Positions 45,101 to 53,599 of a stretch of 64,000 nt of DNA are shown one piece after another. Every line of letters starts with the position of its first letter. Positions within the stretch are counted from its first letter, which is position 1. The stretch comes from Corbicula japonica (taxonomy: Eukaryota > Mollusca > Bivalvia > Venerida > Cyrenidae). Under the pieces are notes generated by a model that saw nothing but the letters and a program-made list of their open reading frames with translations, was not told where the DNA came from and made no database searches. The translations under genes were made by a program, and so were the position numbers. The stretch spans positions 7,909,285 through 7,973,284 of the forward strand of contig JAZAYU010000019.1 of the NCBI GenBank assembly GCA_038501625.1. Reading direction: 5' to 3'.

Positions 45101-46651
45101 AATGAAAGGTAATGATTAATTCAACAGATTTAGCATTATTTTAATGCTAATTTAATGCATTACCTATGCCAAAATGCTGTAATGCTTAGCATTATTGAGC
45201 ATTAATTGGATTTTGTGTAACTATTAGATTTTGTTGATTCATTTACATATATATATATTAAAAGTTACTTTTTAATGCAAAGATGCTCTTAATATGTATT
45301 ATGTTATTAGTCTATTACATATTATCTTATTTATAGCAAGAGAAAAACATGGTTATAACAGTTATTAGTAGTTTGATATATGTTCACTATTAGTAAAACA
45401 AGGTACAGACTATAAGAGTCAAGCCTTTTCATCTGGATGTTGTAAAGTTTGAACATTTTTCTATGATGAAGCCACAAGTTCTTATGAAGCCACAAGTTCT
45501 TAAGCTGAGTTGTCTTAGAAAATGCTCAATGTAACACAAATGAATAACCAGAAATCTATAAAGCTCTGTCAAAAAATACAGCACATTTCTTCACTGTACA
45601 CATTCATTTGGACAAGGTATTTCCCACCAATTGTCAAACACTTAAATATTCCTGAAAATGTTACTGGTAGACATTTGAAGTTCAGTTCAAAATACCCAAA
45701 AATGTCGTTCTGAAATAAGATAGCATCGAAATCAACTTTGAGACTTGTACAAAACTCTTACATACACTCGCATGAAGTAATGTTTATTTATAATTTTACT
45801 TACTGATTCAGTGTCATTGTAAAGTTATTTGAGGTTATGACAGATTTCAGGAAATCCGCCTGTAGTGCAGATGCAGGTGACATAATAGTTTAATAAGTTG
45901 ACAGTGTAGTCCTTTGTCAATACTACAAACTAAATGTGTGAAAAACAGCAATAAATCAAAGATAGCAAGATAACAAAAGTGTGTTAAAAAGCAAAAGATG
46001 CACTAATCTATGTGTACTGAGAAAAGTTTTGTTGTAAGTTCTTGAGGTGTCACTTTAGGTCTTCACACTTTCAGATTGATACCGTGTATATTAAACGTTG
46101 GGTTCAACAGTTGTTTTTGGAAGATGATCCCTTTTGTACATAATATTATACTGATTGTTGACTTTTATTGTCAGTTCACTTGTGAATAAAATAATGATTA
46201 ATTTAATGCATTACTTTTTTATATAATGCTAATTTAATGCATTACTTTCTCAAAATGTAGTAATGCTAATTTAATTTAATGCACAAATTTGACAAATAAT
46301 GCTAATTTAATGCATTACTTTTAAAAATAATTCGCCCCATGTCTGTATAAGTGTAACATAAAATGACTTTGGTCATGCCTGGATATACATGTATATTTAT
46401 AACATTAAAACAACATTTGAAACTGCCTGAATTCATGTTTATATCGTAATTACCTGAAGTTTGTAACCATCTGGATTTAAGATAAAAGTCAGAAGTCATG
46501 ATTGTTACATGAAAGGAGTCTTGTAACTATGATTTCATGAACACTGTATTCCTTCTACTTTCAGGGTTATTTTGGGGCCATGGGATGTTTGATGGAGTAC
46601 ATGAGGCTGGGACAACAGCTGAACGGTGCTGTCGAGAATGGGATCAAATAA
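30133..46651 (+). CDS. PANK: Pantothenate kinase (type II PanK), eight coding exons, 390 aa
   Basis: Catalyses ATP-dependent phosphorylation of pantothenate, the first committed step to coenzyme A. Joined exons: 30,133-30,190; 36,910-37,256; 38,008-38,255; 38,676-38,761; 39,650-39,746; 40,241-40,364; 43,761-43,886; 46,565-46,651. All have GT-AG borders and matching phases, giving 1,173 nt including the stop. Signatures: [13 protein letters not shown] (res 22-34, ATP phosphate binding), [28 protein letters not shown] (E130 matches the catalytic glutamate of animal PanKs), NIGSGVS (195-201), [24 protein letters not shown] and [11 protein letters not shown]. Order and length fit animal PANK1-3; I cannot tell which. 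No targeting sequence is obvious. The first exon lies 6.7 kb upstream, so other first exons are possible. Two AATAAA at 47,322-47,327 and 47,350-47,355 are candidate poly(A) signals. Confidence 0.96.
30384..30674 (+). mobile_element. tRNA-derived SINE, two heads in tandem (intron 1)
   Basis: Head 1 (30,384-30,450) has GATAGCTAGAGCATTGG, a shortened box A, and a perfect box B, GGTTCGAATCC. Head 2 (30,600-30,674) has TAGCTCAATTGATAGAGC and GGTTGGATTCC. Both are followed by similar text (CTTTCCAACCCAAATCTGCC versus TTTTTCCAACTCATATTTGC). Neither folds into an intact tRNA (the D-arm of head 1 is deleted), so these are SINE promoters and not tRNA genes. Confidence 0.8.
30811..31648. mobile_element. 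Inverted-repeat element with a small basic open frame (intron 1)
   Basis: GACTTCCCGAAAGT at 30,811-30,824 is exactly inverted at 31,635-31,648. Flanking text is also loosely inverted (GTCGGACC-, GGTCAGAC-rich on both sides), so true ends may lie slightly outside. Inside, 31,188-31,298 encodes a 36-residue peptide starting MAFKKYFTG and continuing [16 protein letters not shown]. This resembles the N-terminal leader of ZNF862/hAT-transposase-like proteins; that link is inference. Confidence 0.6.
31660..32855. other. PANK intron 1 sequence, nothing recognised
   Basis: AT-rich intronic sequence. One monomer-like fragment of the 158-bp repeat (TTAATGTTGCTTATGACTTT, then GAAAGTCCATGTC) lies at about 32,540-32,575. 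Confidence 0.5.
32864..33901. mobile_element. Non-autonomous hAT-type element with 8-bp target duplication (intron 1)
   Basis: Begins CAGGGTTGG and ends CCAACCCTG. It is flanked by identical 8-bp duplications TATTTTAT at 32,856-32,863 and 33,902-33,909. Subterminal regions are packed with GGTATTTACCGG/GGCAAATACTGG-like words in both orientations, as in hAT ends. The 1,038-bp interior has repeated ATGAAATTTATA motifs and no transposase. The perfect duplication suggests a fairly young insertion. Confidence 0.93.
34137..34325. mobile_element. 189-bp hAT-like MITE (intron 1)
   Basis: Begins CAGGGGTTCC, ends GGAACCCCTG, and is flanked by ATATAAT at 34,130-34,136 and 34,326-34,332. The CAGGG start and 7-8 bp duplication fit hAT. 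Interior words TTTTGACCC and AAATGACCCTT form further inverted pairs. No coding content. Confidence 0.88.
34415..35020. repeat. Second, shorter array of the ~158-bp repeat (intron 1)
   Basis: AAAGTACATGTTCTTTGAAC, ATATATCATCTGCATAAACA and GTGACAACAAGAATGATAAC recur in about four diverged copies, matching the array at 9,960-11,350. The arms seen there are not evident here. Confidence 0.75.
35021..36100. other. PANK intron 1 sequence, no gene seen
   Basis: The 112-codon open frame at 34,996-35,334 has no recognisable motif. GATCAAAAACTAGGTAA is repeated at about 35,936 and 36,033. Confidence 0.5.
36108..36716. repeat. ~156-bp tandem repeat, 4 copies (intron 1)
   Basis: Each copy holds CCATAACTTTTCAACCCCTA, TTTCATGAAACTT, CCCATCAAGACGA-like text, CAGAACCCATGTTCCAACCT and GGTCAAGGTCA. 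The anchor ATGTTCCAAC recurs near 36,200, 36,353, 36,512 and 36,670. It differs in sequence from the 158-bp family despite the similar period. Confidence 0.9.
36910..37256 (+). CDS. PANK: PANK coding exon 2
   Basis: Acceptor ATATTTCAG, donor CAG|GTTAGTG. Encodes the first ATP-binding motif DIGGTLTK and, near its end, [10 protein letters not shown] with the presumed catalytic Glu. Confidence 0.96.
37257..38007. other. PANK intron 2, with a worn MITE
   Basis: Around 37,680-37,885 the text GATCTACACTGTTCGCTTTTTG, given here as GATCTACACTGTTCGC, with GTGTAGATCCTGATCAGATG and CTGATCTG, belongs to the abundant MITE family described at 52,498-52,744. Otherwise unique-looking. Confidence 0.6.
38008..38255 (+). 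CDS. PANK: PANK coding exon 3
   Basis: Acceptor TTTTTTTCAG, donor AAG|GTATGTAG. Encodes [28 protein letters not shown] and YKRVSGT, which contact pantothenate and nucleotide in family structures. Confidence 0.96.
38676..38761 (+). CDS. PANK: PANK coding exon 4
   Basis: Acceptor GTTTACAG, donor CAAG|GTAAGAG. Encodes [18 protein letters not shown], then [11 protein letters not shown]. Confidence 0.95.
39650..39746 (+). CDS. PANK: PANK coding exon 5
   Basis: Acceptor TTTTGCAG, donor AGCAG|GTGTGTAT. Encodes [18 protein letters not shown], then [14 protein letters not shown]. Its last 64 bases plus the start of the intron are repeated in tandem just downstream. Confidence 0.95.
39683..40095 (+). 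repeat. 79-bp tandem array derived from the exon 5 / intron 5 junction
   Basis: Copies begin at 39,683 (the real exon), 39,762, 39,841, 39,920 and 39,998 (the last broken). Each repeats ACATTTATGGCGGGGATTAT, the LSGDLVAS codons and the donor AGCAG|GTGTGTATACTGAG. Copies 2 and 3 keep a good GT donor; in copy 4 the base before GT is changed (AGCAA|GT). The period is not a multiple of three, and reading past the true donor meets TGA within seven codons. Confidence 0.95.
40241..40364 (+). CDS. PANK: PANK coding exon 6
   Basis: Acceptor TTTGTTTCAG, donor GAG|GTATAATA. Encodes [20 protein letters not shown], then [17 protein letters not shown]. Confidence 0.96.
40441..41061. mobile_element. 621-bp MITE with 25-bp perfect inverted ends, TA flanks (intron 6)
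   Basis: Bases 40,441-40,465 and 41,037-41,061 are exact reverse complements (TACCGTAAATTGGGATATTT, then TGGCC). Counting the outer TA as target duplication, the ends begin CCGTAAATTGG, which fits a Tc1/mariner-type TA-targeting element. The word TTTTGGCC recurs near both ends. No coding capacity. Confidence 0.92.
41158..42604. mobile_element. hAT-like element with 17-bp perfect ends and a captured gene fragment (intron 6)
   Basis: CAGGGCACGACAAATCC at 41,158-41,174 is exactly inverted at 42,588-42,604. CTTCAT flanks both sides (41,152-41,157 and 42,605-42,610). Read as 8-bp duplications, GCTTCATC and GCTTCATG differ at one site. Subterminal text (CCCGGTTCCCGCGGGCTACC; GGTAGCCCAGTGGGCTACC) is also inverted. 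Towards the right end lies the coding-like piece 42,190-42,440. Confidence 0.9.
42190..42440 (+). pseudogene. N-terminal fragment of a ZNF862 / TTF-type hAT-related protein
   Basis: An open frame without an ATG reads [21 protein letters not shown] and [18 protein letters not shown], ending ..[10 protein letters not shown]. The lysine-rich leader followed by F(Q)xSWLxxYPWLxxD..xxxMxCxxC is the usual start of ZNF862-like and TTF-type zinc-finger hAT proteins. The frame stops where the zinc finger should continue. It is a truncated remnant inside a transposon, not a host gene. Confidence 0.65.
42753..43592. mobile_element. Pogo/Tigger-like MITE with TA target duplication (intron 6)
   Basis: Begins CAGTGGAGATCCAATATAAC and ends with the inverted counterpart (..GCGGAGCTCCACTG), flanked by TA at 42,751-42,752 and 43,593-43,594. 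CAGTGGA..CC ends and TATAACGCG/ATATAGCGGA subterminal words are typical of pogo/Tigger elements. The 840-bp interior has short open frames only. Confidence 0.88.
43761..43886 (+). CDS. PANK: PANK coding exon 7
   Basis: Acceptor TTATTTCAG, donor GAG|GTAGTGTC. Encodes [18 protein letters not shown], then [12 protein letters not shown] and LFLEHE, near-invariant in animal PanKs. Confidence 0.97.
43935..44590. mobile_element. Element bounded by strong hairpins (intron 7)
   Basis: 43,938-43,996 folds as AATGTGCCGTTGATGTTTA against TAGATATTAACGCACATG around CCGTATTTACGG. 44,416-44,580 is a double hairpin: stem TCTGGGTGTCATATTATCC with GGGTAATATGACACCCAGA, loop CTCGCCTGTGGCTC, present twice (loops near 44,455-44,468 and 44,529-44,542). 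Together these look like the two ends of one non-autonomous element, but no target duplication was found. Confidence 0.6.
45039..46345. mobile_element. 1.3-kb hAT-type MITE with perfect 8-bp target duplication (intron 7)
   Basis: Begins CAGACATGGGGCGAATTA, ends with its exact reverse complement, and is flanked by TATAAGTG at 45,031-45,038 and 46,346-46,353. Ends are filled with AATGCATTA/TAATGCTAATTTAATGCAT motifs in both orientations. No transposase fragment was recognised; the 63-codon frame at 45,522-45,713 has no motif. Confidence 0.94.
46565..46651 (+). CDS. PANK: PANK coding exon 8 with stop codon
   Basis: Acceptor CTACTTTCAG. Encodes [18 protein letters not shown] and ends NGIK-TAA. 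The family keeps GYFGAxGxL; the following tail varies between paralogs. Confidence 0.95.
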   Translation, partial: GYFGAMGCLMEYMRLGQQLNGAVENGIK

Positions 46652-46702
46652 AATGGGCACATATCAAAAACCAGTCCAAAATATCCTAGTCTAAAGTTGC
46701 TT

Positions 46703-46822
46703 GCTGAAGATTACAAAACTGAGATTGGAAAACAGTCTCAAATCTCAACCAGTCGCCATTTCAGCAAATTAGATCATTGAGATTTGAGAATGGTTTCCAT
46801 ACTCAGTTTTATAACCTTGGGA
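46703..46822. mobile_element. ~120-bp palindromic MITE, copy 1
   Basis: GAAGATTACAAAACTGAGAT opens it and ACTCAGTTTTATAACCTTGG closes it, with inner TCTCAAATCTCAA and TTGAGATTTGAGA also inverted. It can fold into one long hairpin. A second copy lies at 50,876-50,996. Confidence 0.85.
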
Positions 46823-49728
46823 CTTTCTCTTGTTACTGAGTCACAGTTTTGCCATACTAAGTCAAGTTTTAGCAAATTGAATAATAGGCTTTAACCATTT
46901 TCTCCATGTATACACCTTTTAATGCAAAAACTACCGGTGTAGATCTAGATCAGGATCTGCACTGTTTGCTATTTGGTCAGAAATAACCTAATGAATCAAA
47001 AATTGAAGTGTTGGTCATATGGTATGGATGTGCCTGCTGATCTGGATCTTCACTGTTTGTCCAGTCCCAATTCATAAAAGTGTATATAAGGAAAAAACAG
47101 ATAAAATGGTACCTTAGTTTTTACATGATTTCTCATTAAATGGGAAAAGCCTCACGTATATTATGCAGTGGAGATCGTGAAAAAAGTAAGATATCACTGT
47201 AATTTAAAGCCAGCCAACATTAATTGGTAAATTTTGACTTGGTATTACAAAATGGCGAGTCAGTAACTTAATCAAAACGTGGTTGACTAATTGAAAAAGA
47301 AAACATATGAATTTGATCTGTAATAAAATGATCTTTGTTGTTAATTTGTAATAAATTTTTATGTTACAAGGGGAACATTTGGATTTTTGTTCTTCAATAT
47401 TTAATTCTTAATGTTTAAGGAATTACATCTATCAGTTTTATTTATTTATTTGTTGGCTTTACTTAGATGAACAATCATTAAAACAAAAACTTTCAAAATG
47501 TTTTAAAAGGTGCAATCACTATAGCACACAATATACAAAAGTGTTCACTTTTTTGTTAAAATATACTTCTGACTCATGATTAGTGAAAAGTTTCAAATTC
47601 ATCCCACCGGGATGTAAATGGTGGGATTTGCACATGTACCTAGAACAGACCAGGCCTTTACATGTATTCATTTTCAGCTAAAAGAAGTGTGAAGTTGATA
47701 AAGTGCTATGAACTCTATATTATCCCTTTATTCTATATAGGCCTATTTGCGATTTTACAGTATGGGACAAGTGTAGATCCAGATCAGCTTGCACATCCAT
47801 AGACTCTGATATGGATCTGACTGGTTGTATCTTGATAAGAAATATCTAATGACTCTAAAAGCAAACAAAAAATTGCCATTCACAGCTGGATGATGTTGTT
47901 TCATGTTTATATCATACAGGCAGATGTGTTGAGTGTGGATTCACATCATTGAGGAGTATTTGGGCATGAATTATGAGGTTTGATGGAGAAGAATAGTTAA
48001 ATAATGTCCAGTTTTTGATAATATTTTAAAGCCTTACCTATTTAATCAAAATGATGTGATTTCTGTGTCTTTGATGATTTTGATCAGGCAGCATAGGTCT
48101 GGATTTACTTTGGTTACACTTTAATCCGACATAATCTGCCGTCAGAGACTCTTATCAGGATCTACATGCACACTATATGCTTCTTGGTTCGAAATAACCT
48201 AAAGAATTGAAAAGTGAACTGAGTAGATCCTGATTAGATAGCACAGAAATACAGGCTGATCTAGATCTACACATCTATGAAGAAAAGGGTTACTTGTTGT
48301 CTTTAAAAATTAACAACATTCTGTTGGTTTTTTATAACTGGAATTCAGGAAATTCCGACTTAGATGGTAGTTGATATCTGGAATTCTTACATTCCAGTCT
48401 GAACATTACTTTTTATTGTGTGAACTGTTATTTCATGTTTACTGTATTTGTGGGAATAAATTTATGATTGAATGAATTTGAAGGACACATTTTTATGCTT
48501 TAAGAACATTATAGATGTTGTAATAATGTTTGGTTCCAAACTGAATGGGTACCCTACCTTACATCATGATTGAATTGTAATATGTTCTTCCAAACATGTA
48601 TTATTACTTACATAAACTGCTAAAGTTTAGAGTAGTTTGAGAAAGTATATAATCAGATTTTTTATATTTCTATGTTTTGGTGCTAAGTTGACTATTAAAT
48701 GCTCTAGATTTTTCCAGCATTACAAACTACTTGTTTAGACATTCTTTTGGTCATGTTTGCTTTAAATGGTGAGAAAGTTTGCTCATTTTCAGTAAGGATG
48801 TCAATGTGGATGAAATTATATTTATGGATCTCAAATTTCATGTTTTTGAATTCATAGCATTTTGTGGGCTATTTAATGTTTAGATTTCAATTTTCTTTAA
48901 TAAATATAATTTCAGCTTTATCTTTTATTGTAATTTTTATTTTTTGAATTGATTTGTCCACAAAATCCACAAAAAGTTAGTACAGAATAAATTTAAATTA
49001 TTGGCAGTACTTCACTTGTTAACCTTTCACATTTGTTGATAAAGGCTTATATCCAATGTGTGATGAGTCTAGATCCTGATCAGTCTGCACATACGTGCAT
49101 CAGGATCAGCCATAGTGATCATCCTCAAACATAAATAAAGGTACAGCCTTAAAACTTCAATTGCTTTATTGACATCCTGATACAAGTAGTTGCTACAGTG
49201 GGTATTTTCTAAACTCATAACTACTTATTGACATAGTTTTGCTTGATTTTAACTTTGAATTTTTGTTAAGATGTTTGTTCAAGTCCTGCGCTTCCTTGCA
49301 TTTTCGTTAAATTTTGTTAAGTCCAAGCTTCTCATTAACCATTCCAGATTAATGGTAAAGCTAGAGCTTTGATATTTCATATAGTTGTATGACATCAACA
49401 TAACAACCAATAAGGCAATTTTCATAAAAATCAGTAGTTTGTTTTATTTGTTACCCTTTTTAAATTAGAGTTTTAGTTAGGTTTTTTTTTTATTCAAGAC
49501 CATTTTTTCAAGTGACCACAGTTTAAACTACAGCTTTGAGATTTTTCATGCAGACCAACAACAGGTCAGTAAACAGTGCTGTTGTTTTTCTTACTCGTGT
49601 CATAACCATTATAATATTTTTACCTTTTTGTATCGGAATCTACAAATCATGTGATCAAGTCAAACAAGTATTTTTTGATTAAATCCATTTATTTTGCAGA
49701 GATATTTGAACTAGTTTTGATAAGTTCT

Positions 49729-49982
49729 TTAACTCTTTACTCCATATATAAACATTTGTTATGCCTGTGCGACCAGTGTAGATTTTTGCCATCTGATCTG
49801 CACTAGTGGCATCTTGATAAAAAATAAGCTAATAAATTTAAAAGTGAACAGTGTAGATGCTGATTAGATGGCACAGATGTGTCAGCTGATCTGGATCTAC
49901 ACTGTTTGCACATCCCTGCCATCTGATCAGGACTTACTGTTTGCACATGCAATAAAGATATATCTTTGGAGTAAATGGTTAA
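49729..49982. mobile_element. TTAA-flanked MITE family, diverged full-length copy
   Basis: Starts TTTAACTCTTTACTCCATAT, ends TCTTTGGAGTAAATGGTTAA, with CAGTGTAGAT and GATCTGGATCTACACTG inside. Same family as 52,498-52,744. Confidence 0.75.
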
Positions 49983-50416
49983 ACTCAGGTGATAGAAAAA
50001 CTGACATTTGTTCCTGTTGCTGATTTGATATTTTTAAAATCATGTTTTGTAATTTTTATTAATTTGCATATTTGTATGTAACATAATCAAATTGAATGTT
50101 GAAAATAATTTATTGATGTTTTTTATTTTGTATATTTTGTGTTTTCTTATATTTTATACCAACACCTTAATTTATTGAAGTGTTCTAGTAACCATTACTT
50201 TGTTATTGCAATATTGAATGATCACAACATCTGTACAAAATTTTCAGTGAAATCATTTTATTTAGTAGAGTCTAAATTTAGGCAATGCTGTAAATTCCTG
50301 AACACTGTGGATGCACTTATATTTGTTGGCATAACATTTTATAGTTTTCCGTCCATGATGGTGGGTTCTTAATTTTGACCAACTCATTTTTCTAAACTAT
50401 GTTTATGTCTGATTCT

Positions 50417-50632
50417 TAAACCCTTTCCTCCATAGATACACCTTTATTGCGAGGGCGAACAGTTTAGATCCAGATCAGCCGGCACATCCATGCTTTTTGA
50501 TTTGTTAGGTTATCTTTGACTAAAATGCAACCAGTGCAGATCCTGATCAGACAGCACGGGTGTGGCGGCTGATCTGGATCTACACTGGTCGCACATGTTT
50601 AAAAATGCTTATATATGGAGGAAAGGGTTAAT
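50417..50632. mobile_element. TTAA-flanked MITE family, full-length copy
   Basis: Starts TTAAACCCTTTCCTCCATAG and ends ATATGGAGGAAAGGGTTAA. Interior: GATCCAGATCAGCCGGCACA, ACCAGTGCAGATCCTGATCA and GCTGATCTGGATCTACACTG, which fold back on each other. Confidence 0.88.
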
Positions 50633-50875
50633 TGAGGTGGATTAAAGTTCATGGATCAATCTGCCCAATAATTCCACGAAAAATAATACACATGAGTGTT
50701 AATTATTTTACAGTATTTGTGGGGTTATAATTTTATGAATTTTGTGGGAAGATTGCTCTACAGATTTACCTATACCCTCCTTGCCATATAAAACATTGTT
50801 AGTTAACATGATTTAAAACTTCGAAATTTCCGGCCTTCAAATATAAATGGATTCACAGAATTCAACACCCAGGGC

Positions 50876-50996
50876 TGAAGATTATAAAACTGAGATTTGA
50901 AACCAGTCTCAAAACTCAAGCATCTGATTGGCTGAAATGGAGACAAGTTACTTCATATTGGGACTGGTTTCCATTCTCAGTTTTATAATCTTGGGC
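50876..50996. mobile_element. ~120-bp palindromic MITE, copy 2
   Basis: GAAGATTATAAAACTGAGAT to CTCAGTTTTATAATCTTGGG, with AGTCTCAAAACTCAAGCATC in the middle. Closely related to 46,703-46,822. Confidence 0.85.
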
Positions 50997-51090
50997 ACTC
51001 GTTAAAAGCTAAACAAAATTTACAATGATTTATTGATCATTAGAATCTTTATAATGATATGTAATGTGTCGAAATTTTGTTTTATCAGAC

Positions 51091-51290
51091 TTAATCTTTC
51101 ACTCCATGGATACATGTGTAACACTGTAAAATCACATCAGTGTGCAAATCTGTGCATTCGCATCATGATTCACAGGGAATCAAAAGCAAACAATTCAGAT
51201 CTTAATCAGAGTGCATGGATGTGCTGGCTGATCTGGATGTACACTGGGTACCCATGGAATATGAGCAGTGTCGAAGGAGTAAATAGACTA
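51091..51290. mobile_element. TTAA-flanked MITE family, diverged copy
   Basis: TTAATCTTTCACTCCATGGA at the left and GGCTGATCTGGATGTACACT near the right, ending about GTCGAAGGAGTAAATAGA. More diverged than its neighbours. Confidence 0.65.
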
Positions 51291-51895
51291 ATGATACCAC
51301 AATGGTAAATTGCATGGTAAATTTTTATTTTGTATTTTTAAACCATTAGCCTCTTCTTTTGCTATAAGGTCAAATTTCCAATCAATGTTAACACAGCTGT
51401 GAATGTATGCTGTTGTATAAGGGTCTAAATTGGATTTATACCATCAATAAATTTCTACCAATCACTCTAGGCCTATGAAATATAAATAGACTTGCCTAAA
51501 TTGTTGATTGCAAATAAGTTCAGGTTTGTTCAACTGCTCTTGCGTTTAAAGAAGAGTGCGTTCCACAATTCAAGTATCTTTTGTGTAAGTGAAATTTGGA
51601 TAAGTGCTGCTTTTGAGTTGTAACAGGATATACTGGAGTATGACAAGGACTTGAATTCCCTGTCTGAAACTAACGTAAGCCATAGACAATTTTTCTTGCT
51701 ATCAATTTCATTTACCTCCCTTGATGGTGTTATGCTAGTTTCAAACCATGCAGAATGTCAATCGTTGTGGCTGTCTATACATAGACATAGTTGAGCTCTC
51801 CATTTGTTGGGGATACCAAAAGTATGTTGTGTGTCTGTTTCTTGCATTGTTGGGTAGGTGCAGCCACAACATACTATAATTACCATAATCGCCCT

Positions 51896-51985
51896 AAGTA
51901 TTGGGACAGTTAAAAATAATTAAAAATTTTCGTGTCCCAATATTTGAGTCACAAAAAATATTTGTTCAAAAGTGTCCCAATACTT
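51896..51985. mobile_element. 90-bp inverted-repeat element
   Basis: AAGTATTGGGACA at 51,896-51,908 is exactly inverted at 51,973-51,985, and TGTCCCAATATTT occurs between them. This is a hairpin-type miniature element. Confidence 0.7.
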
Positions 51986-52497
51986 TGGGTATTGTGGATT
52001 TGTATGCTGATCTTGATCTACTCTTGTTAGCACACTCGATAAAATCATATATATGGATTAATGGTGATCTGGAGTTAGACAGATTGTGCGCAAGATTAGT
52101 GTTGTGTTCTGGTAGTAAAGGGTTAAATAGTGCAGAAATAAATGTAGGGGGTGAAAGTTAATTTTTGTGTGAAAGCAGACACAAAAGACTTCCTGTCTTG
52201 AATATTGAATTTGAAGTTGTAGAGAGAGTGTTATAAATTGTGTAAAGGTGGGATTTTCTTCTGTTATCTACATGTATAGAAGTATTACAAACCCATTTGA
52301 CAGTGTGATGTACATGTTTATATCTATGTGTCTCATAATTTATGCAGGGTAAGTGAAGTAGGAACAGTTACACTGGTGTTCAAATTATTGAATTATACTT
52401 AATTTTGAGGGGATCAGATTTTGCACAGAAGGCATAAATGACATATCTGAGCAGAGATAAATTCGGGAACTTGTATTATTCTCATATGGTTAGATAA

Positions 52498-52744
52498 TTA
52501 ACCCTTTCCTCCATATATACACATTTTTACGCATGTTCGCCCAGTGTAGATCCAGATCAGCCAGCACATCTGTGCCATCTGATCAGGATCTGCACTCGTC
52601 GCATTTTGGTCAGAAATAACCTAATGAATCAAAAAGCAAACAGTGCAGATCCTAATCAGATGGCACGGCACGGATGTGCCGGCTGATCTGGATCTACACT
52701 GTTTGCCCATGCAATAAAGGCGTGTCTATGGAGGAAAGGGTTAA
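52498..52744. mobile_element. TTAA-flanked MITE family, best copy
   Basis: TTAACCCTTTCCTCCATATA at the left and TATGGAGGAAAGGGTTAA at the right, about 247 bp. Interior words GTGTAGATCCAGATCAGCCA, CATCTGATCAGGATCTGCAC, GTGCAGATCCTAATCAGATG and GGCTGATCTGGATCTACACT form nested palindromes. TTAA at both ends fits piggyBac-type targeting, though TTAA could be part of the repeat itself. At least a dozen relatives are scattered from 37,680 to 53,162. Confidence 0.9.
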
Positions 52745-52958
52745 TTGTTTGAGTTTGCTGGGGTTTGATTTCCCCCATTTTCTCTAGCTTGAATTATGTG
52801 ATTTAACCCTTTGAAATATAAATTAATAATGATATAACAGTAAATGCTCTATTTAAATTCTTTATATTTGTTGAGAATCAATTTATAATGGTTTCATTAG
52901 TGAACTGATTTACAAAATGAAAACATCCTTGGTGTAAAGAGTTTTTACATGTATGTTT

Positions 52959-53162
52959 TAACCCTTTCCTCTATAGATAAACCTAAATTGCATGGTAGAA
53001 CAGTTTTGATCCAGATCAGCCAGCACATCCGTGCTGTCTGATCAGGATCTAAACTGTTCGCTTTTTGGTTCGTTGTGTTATTTCTGACCAAATTGCAACA
53101 AGTGTAGATCCTGATCAGCCGGCACATGCTTAAAAATGCAGATATATGGAGGAAAGGGTTAA
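52959..53162. mobile_element. TTAA-flanked MITE family, copy with an internal deletion
   Basis: TTAACCCTTTCCTCTATAGA to ATATATGGAGGAAAGGGTTAA, given here as ATATGGAGGAAAGGGTTAA. Its right half is shorter than at 52,498-52,744, with AGTGTAGATCCTGATCAGCC joined directly to GGCACATG. Confidence 0.88.
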
Positions 53163-53599
53163 GTCACAAAATGAAAGATTACAAAATATGCTCTTTATCT
53201 TAAAGCTCAAAGTTATATGCCCACAAATAGTTGACTTTTTTTCTGCTATAGACCATGAAATGTAGACACCATGACTGAGTCAGTAAAGCTAAGATTGTGC
53301 AAGACCAGTCTGATTGAAATTGAGAACATTTTCACAACTGACTAATGAATAGCTTAAGATCTGAAACTTGTCTCAGTGTTGCTATTTTTGGCCAGGCCTT
53401 TGTCTAAAATGTTCTAGATATGTGATTTAGATTATATTATAGGGATGAGAGAACAATCTCTGATCTCACGTGTGCCATTGTTCAGTTTTGAAATGTGCAA
53501 AACTGCAACTAGATTTCTGGGACTGATATTAACTTTTTGTTATGATCTCTCAACAATGTTTGTGATACATCTGTTTAATGAGTTTTGTGTTGCATTTTT

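Larger units (their letters stand above)
46652..50400. other. PANK 3' region and intergenic DNA, mostly MITE remains
   Basis: The 3' UTR probably runs to about 47,350-47,380 (AATAAA twice). Diverged copies of the AACCCTTTCCTCC-type MITE are near 46,891-47,100, 47,740-47,900, 48,060-48,295, 49,025-49,140 and 49,729-49,982, recognised by GTGTAGATCC(A/T)GATCAG and GATCTGGATCTACACTGTTT in the same order. No gene was found. Confidence 0.6.
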
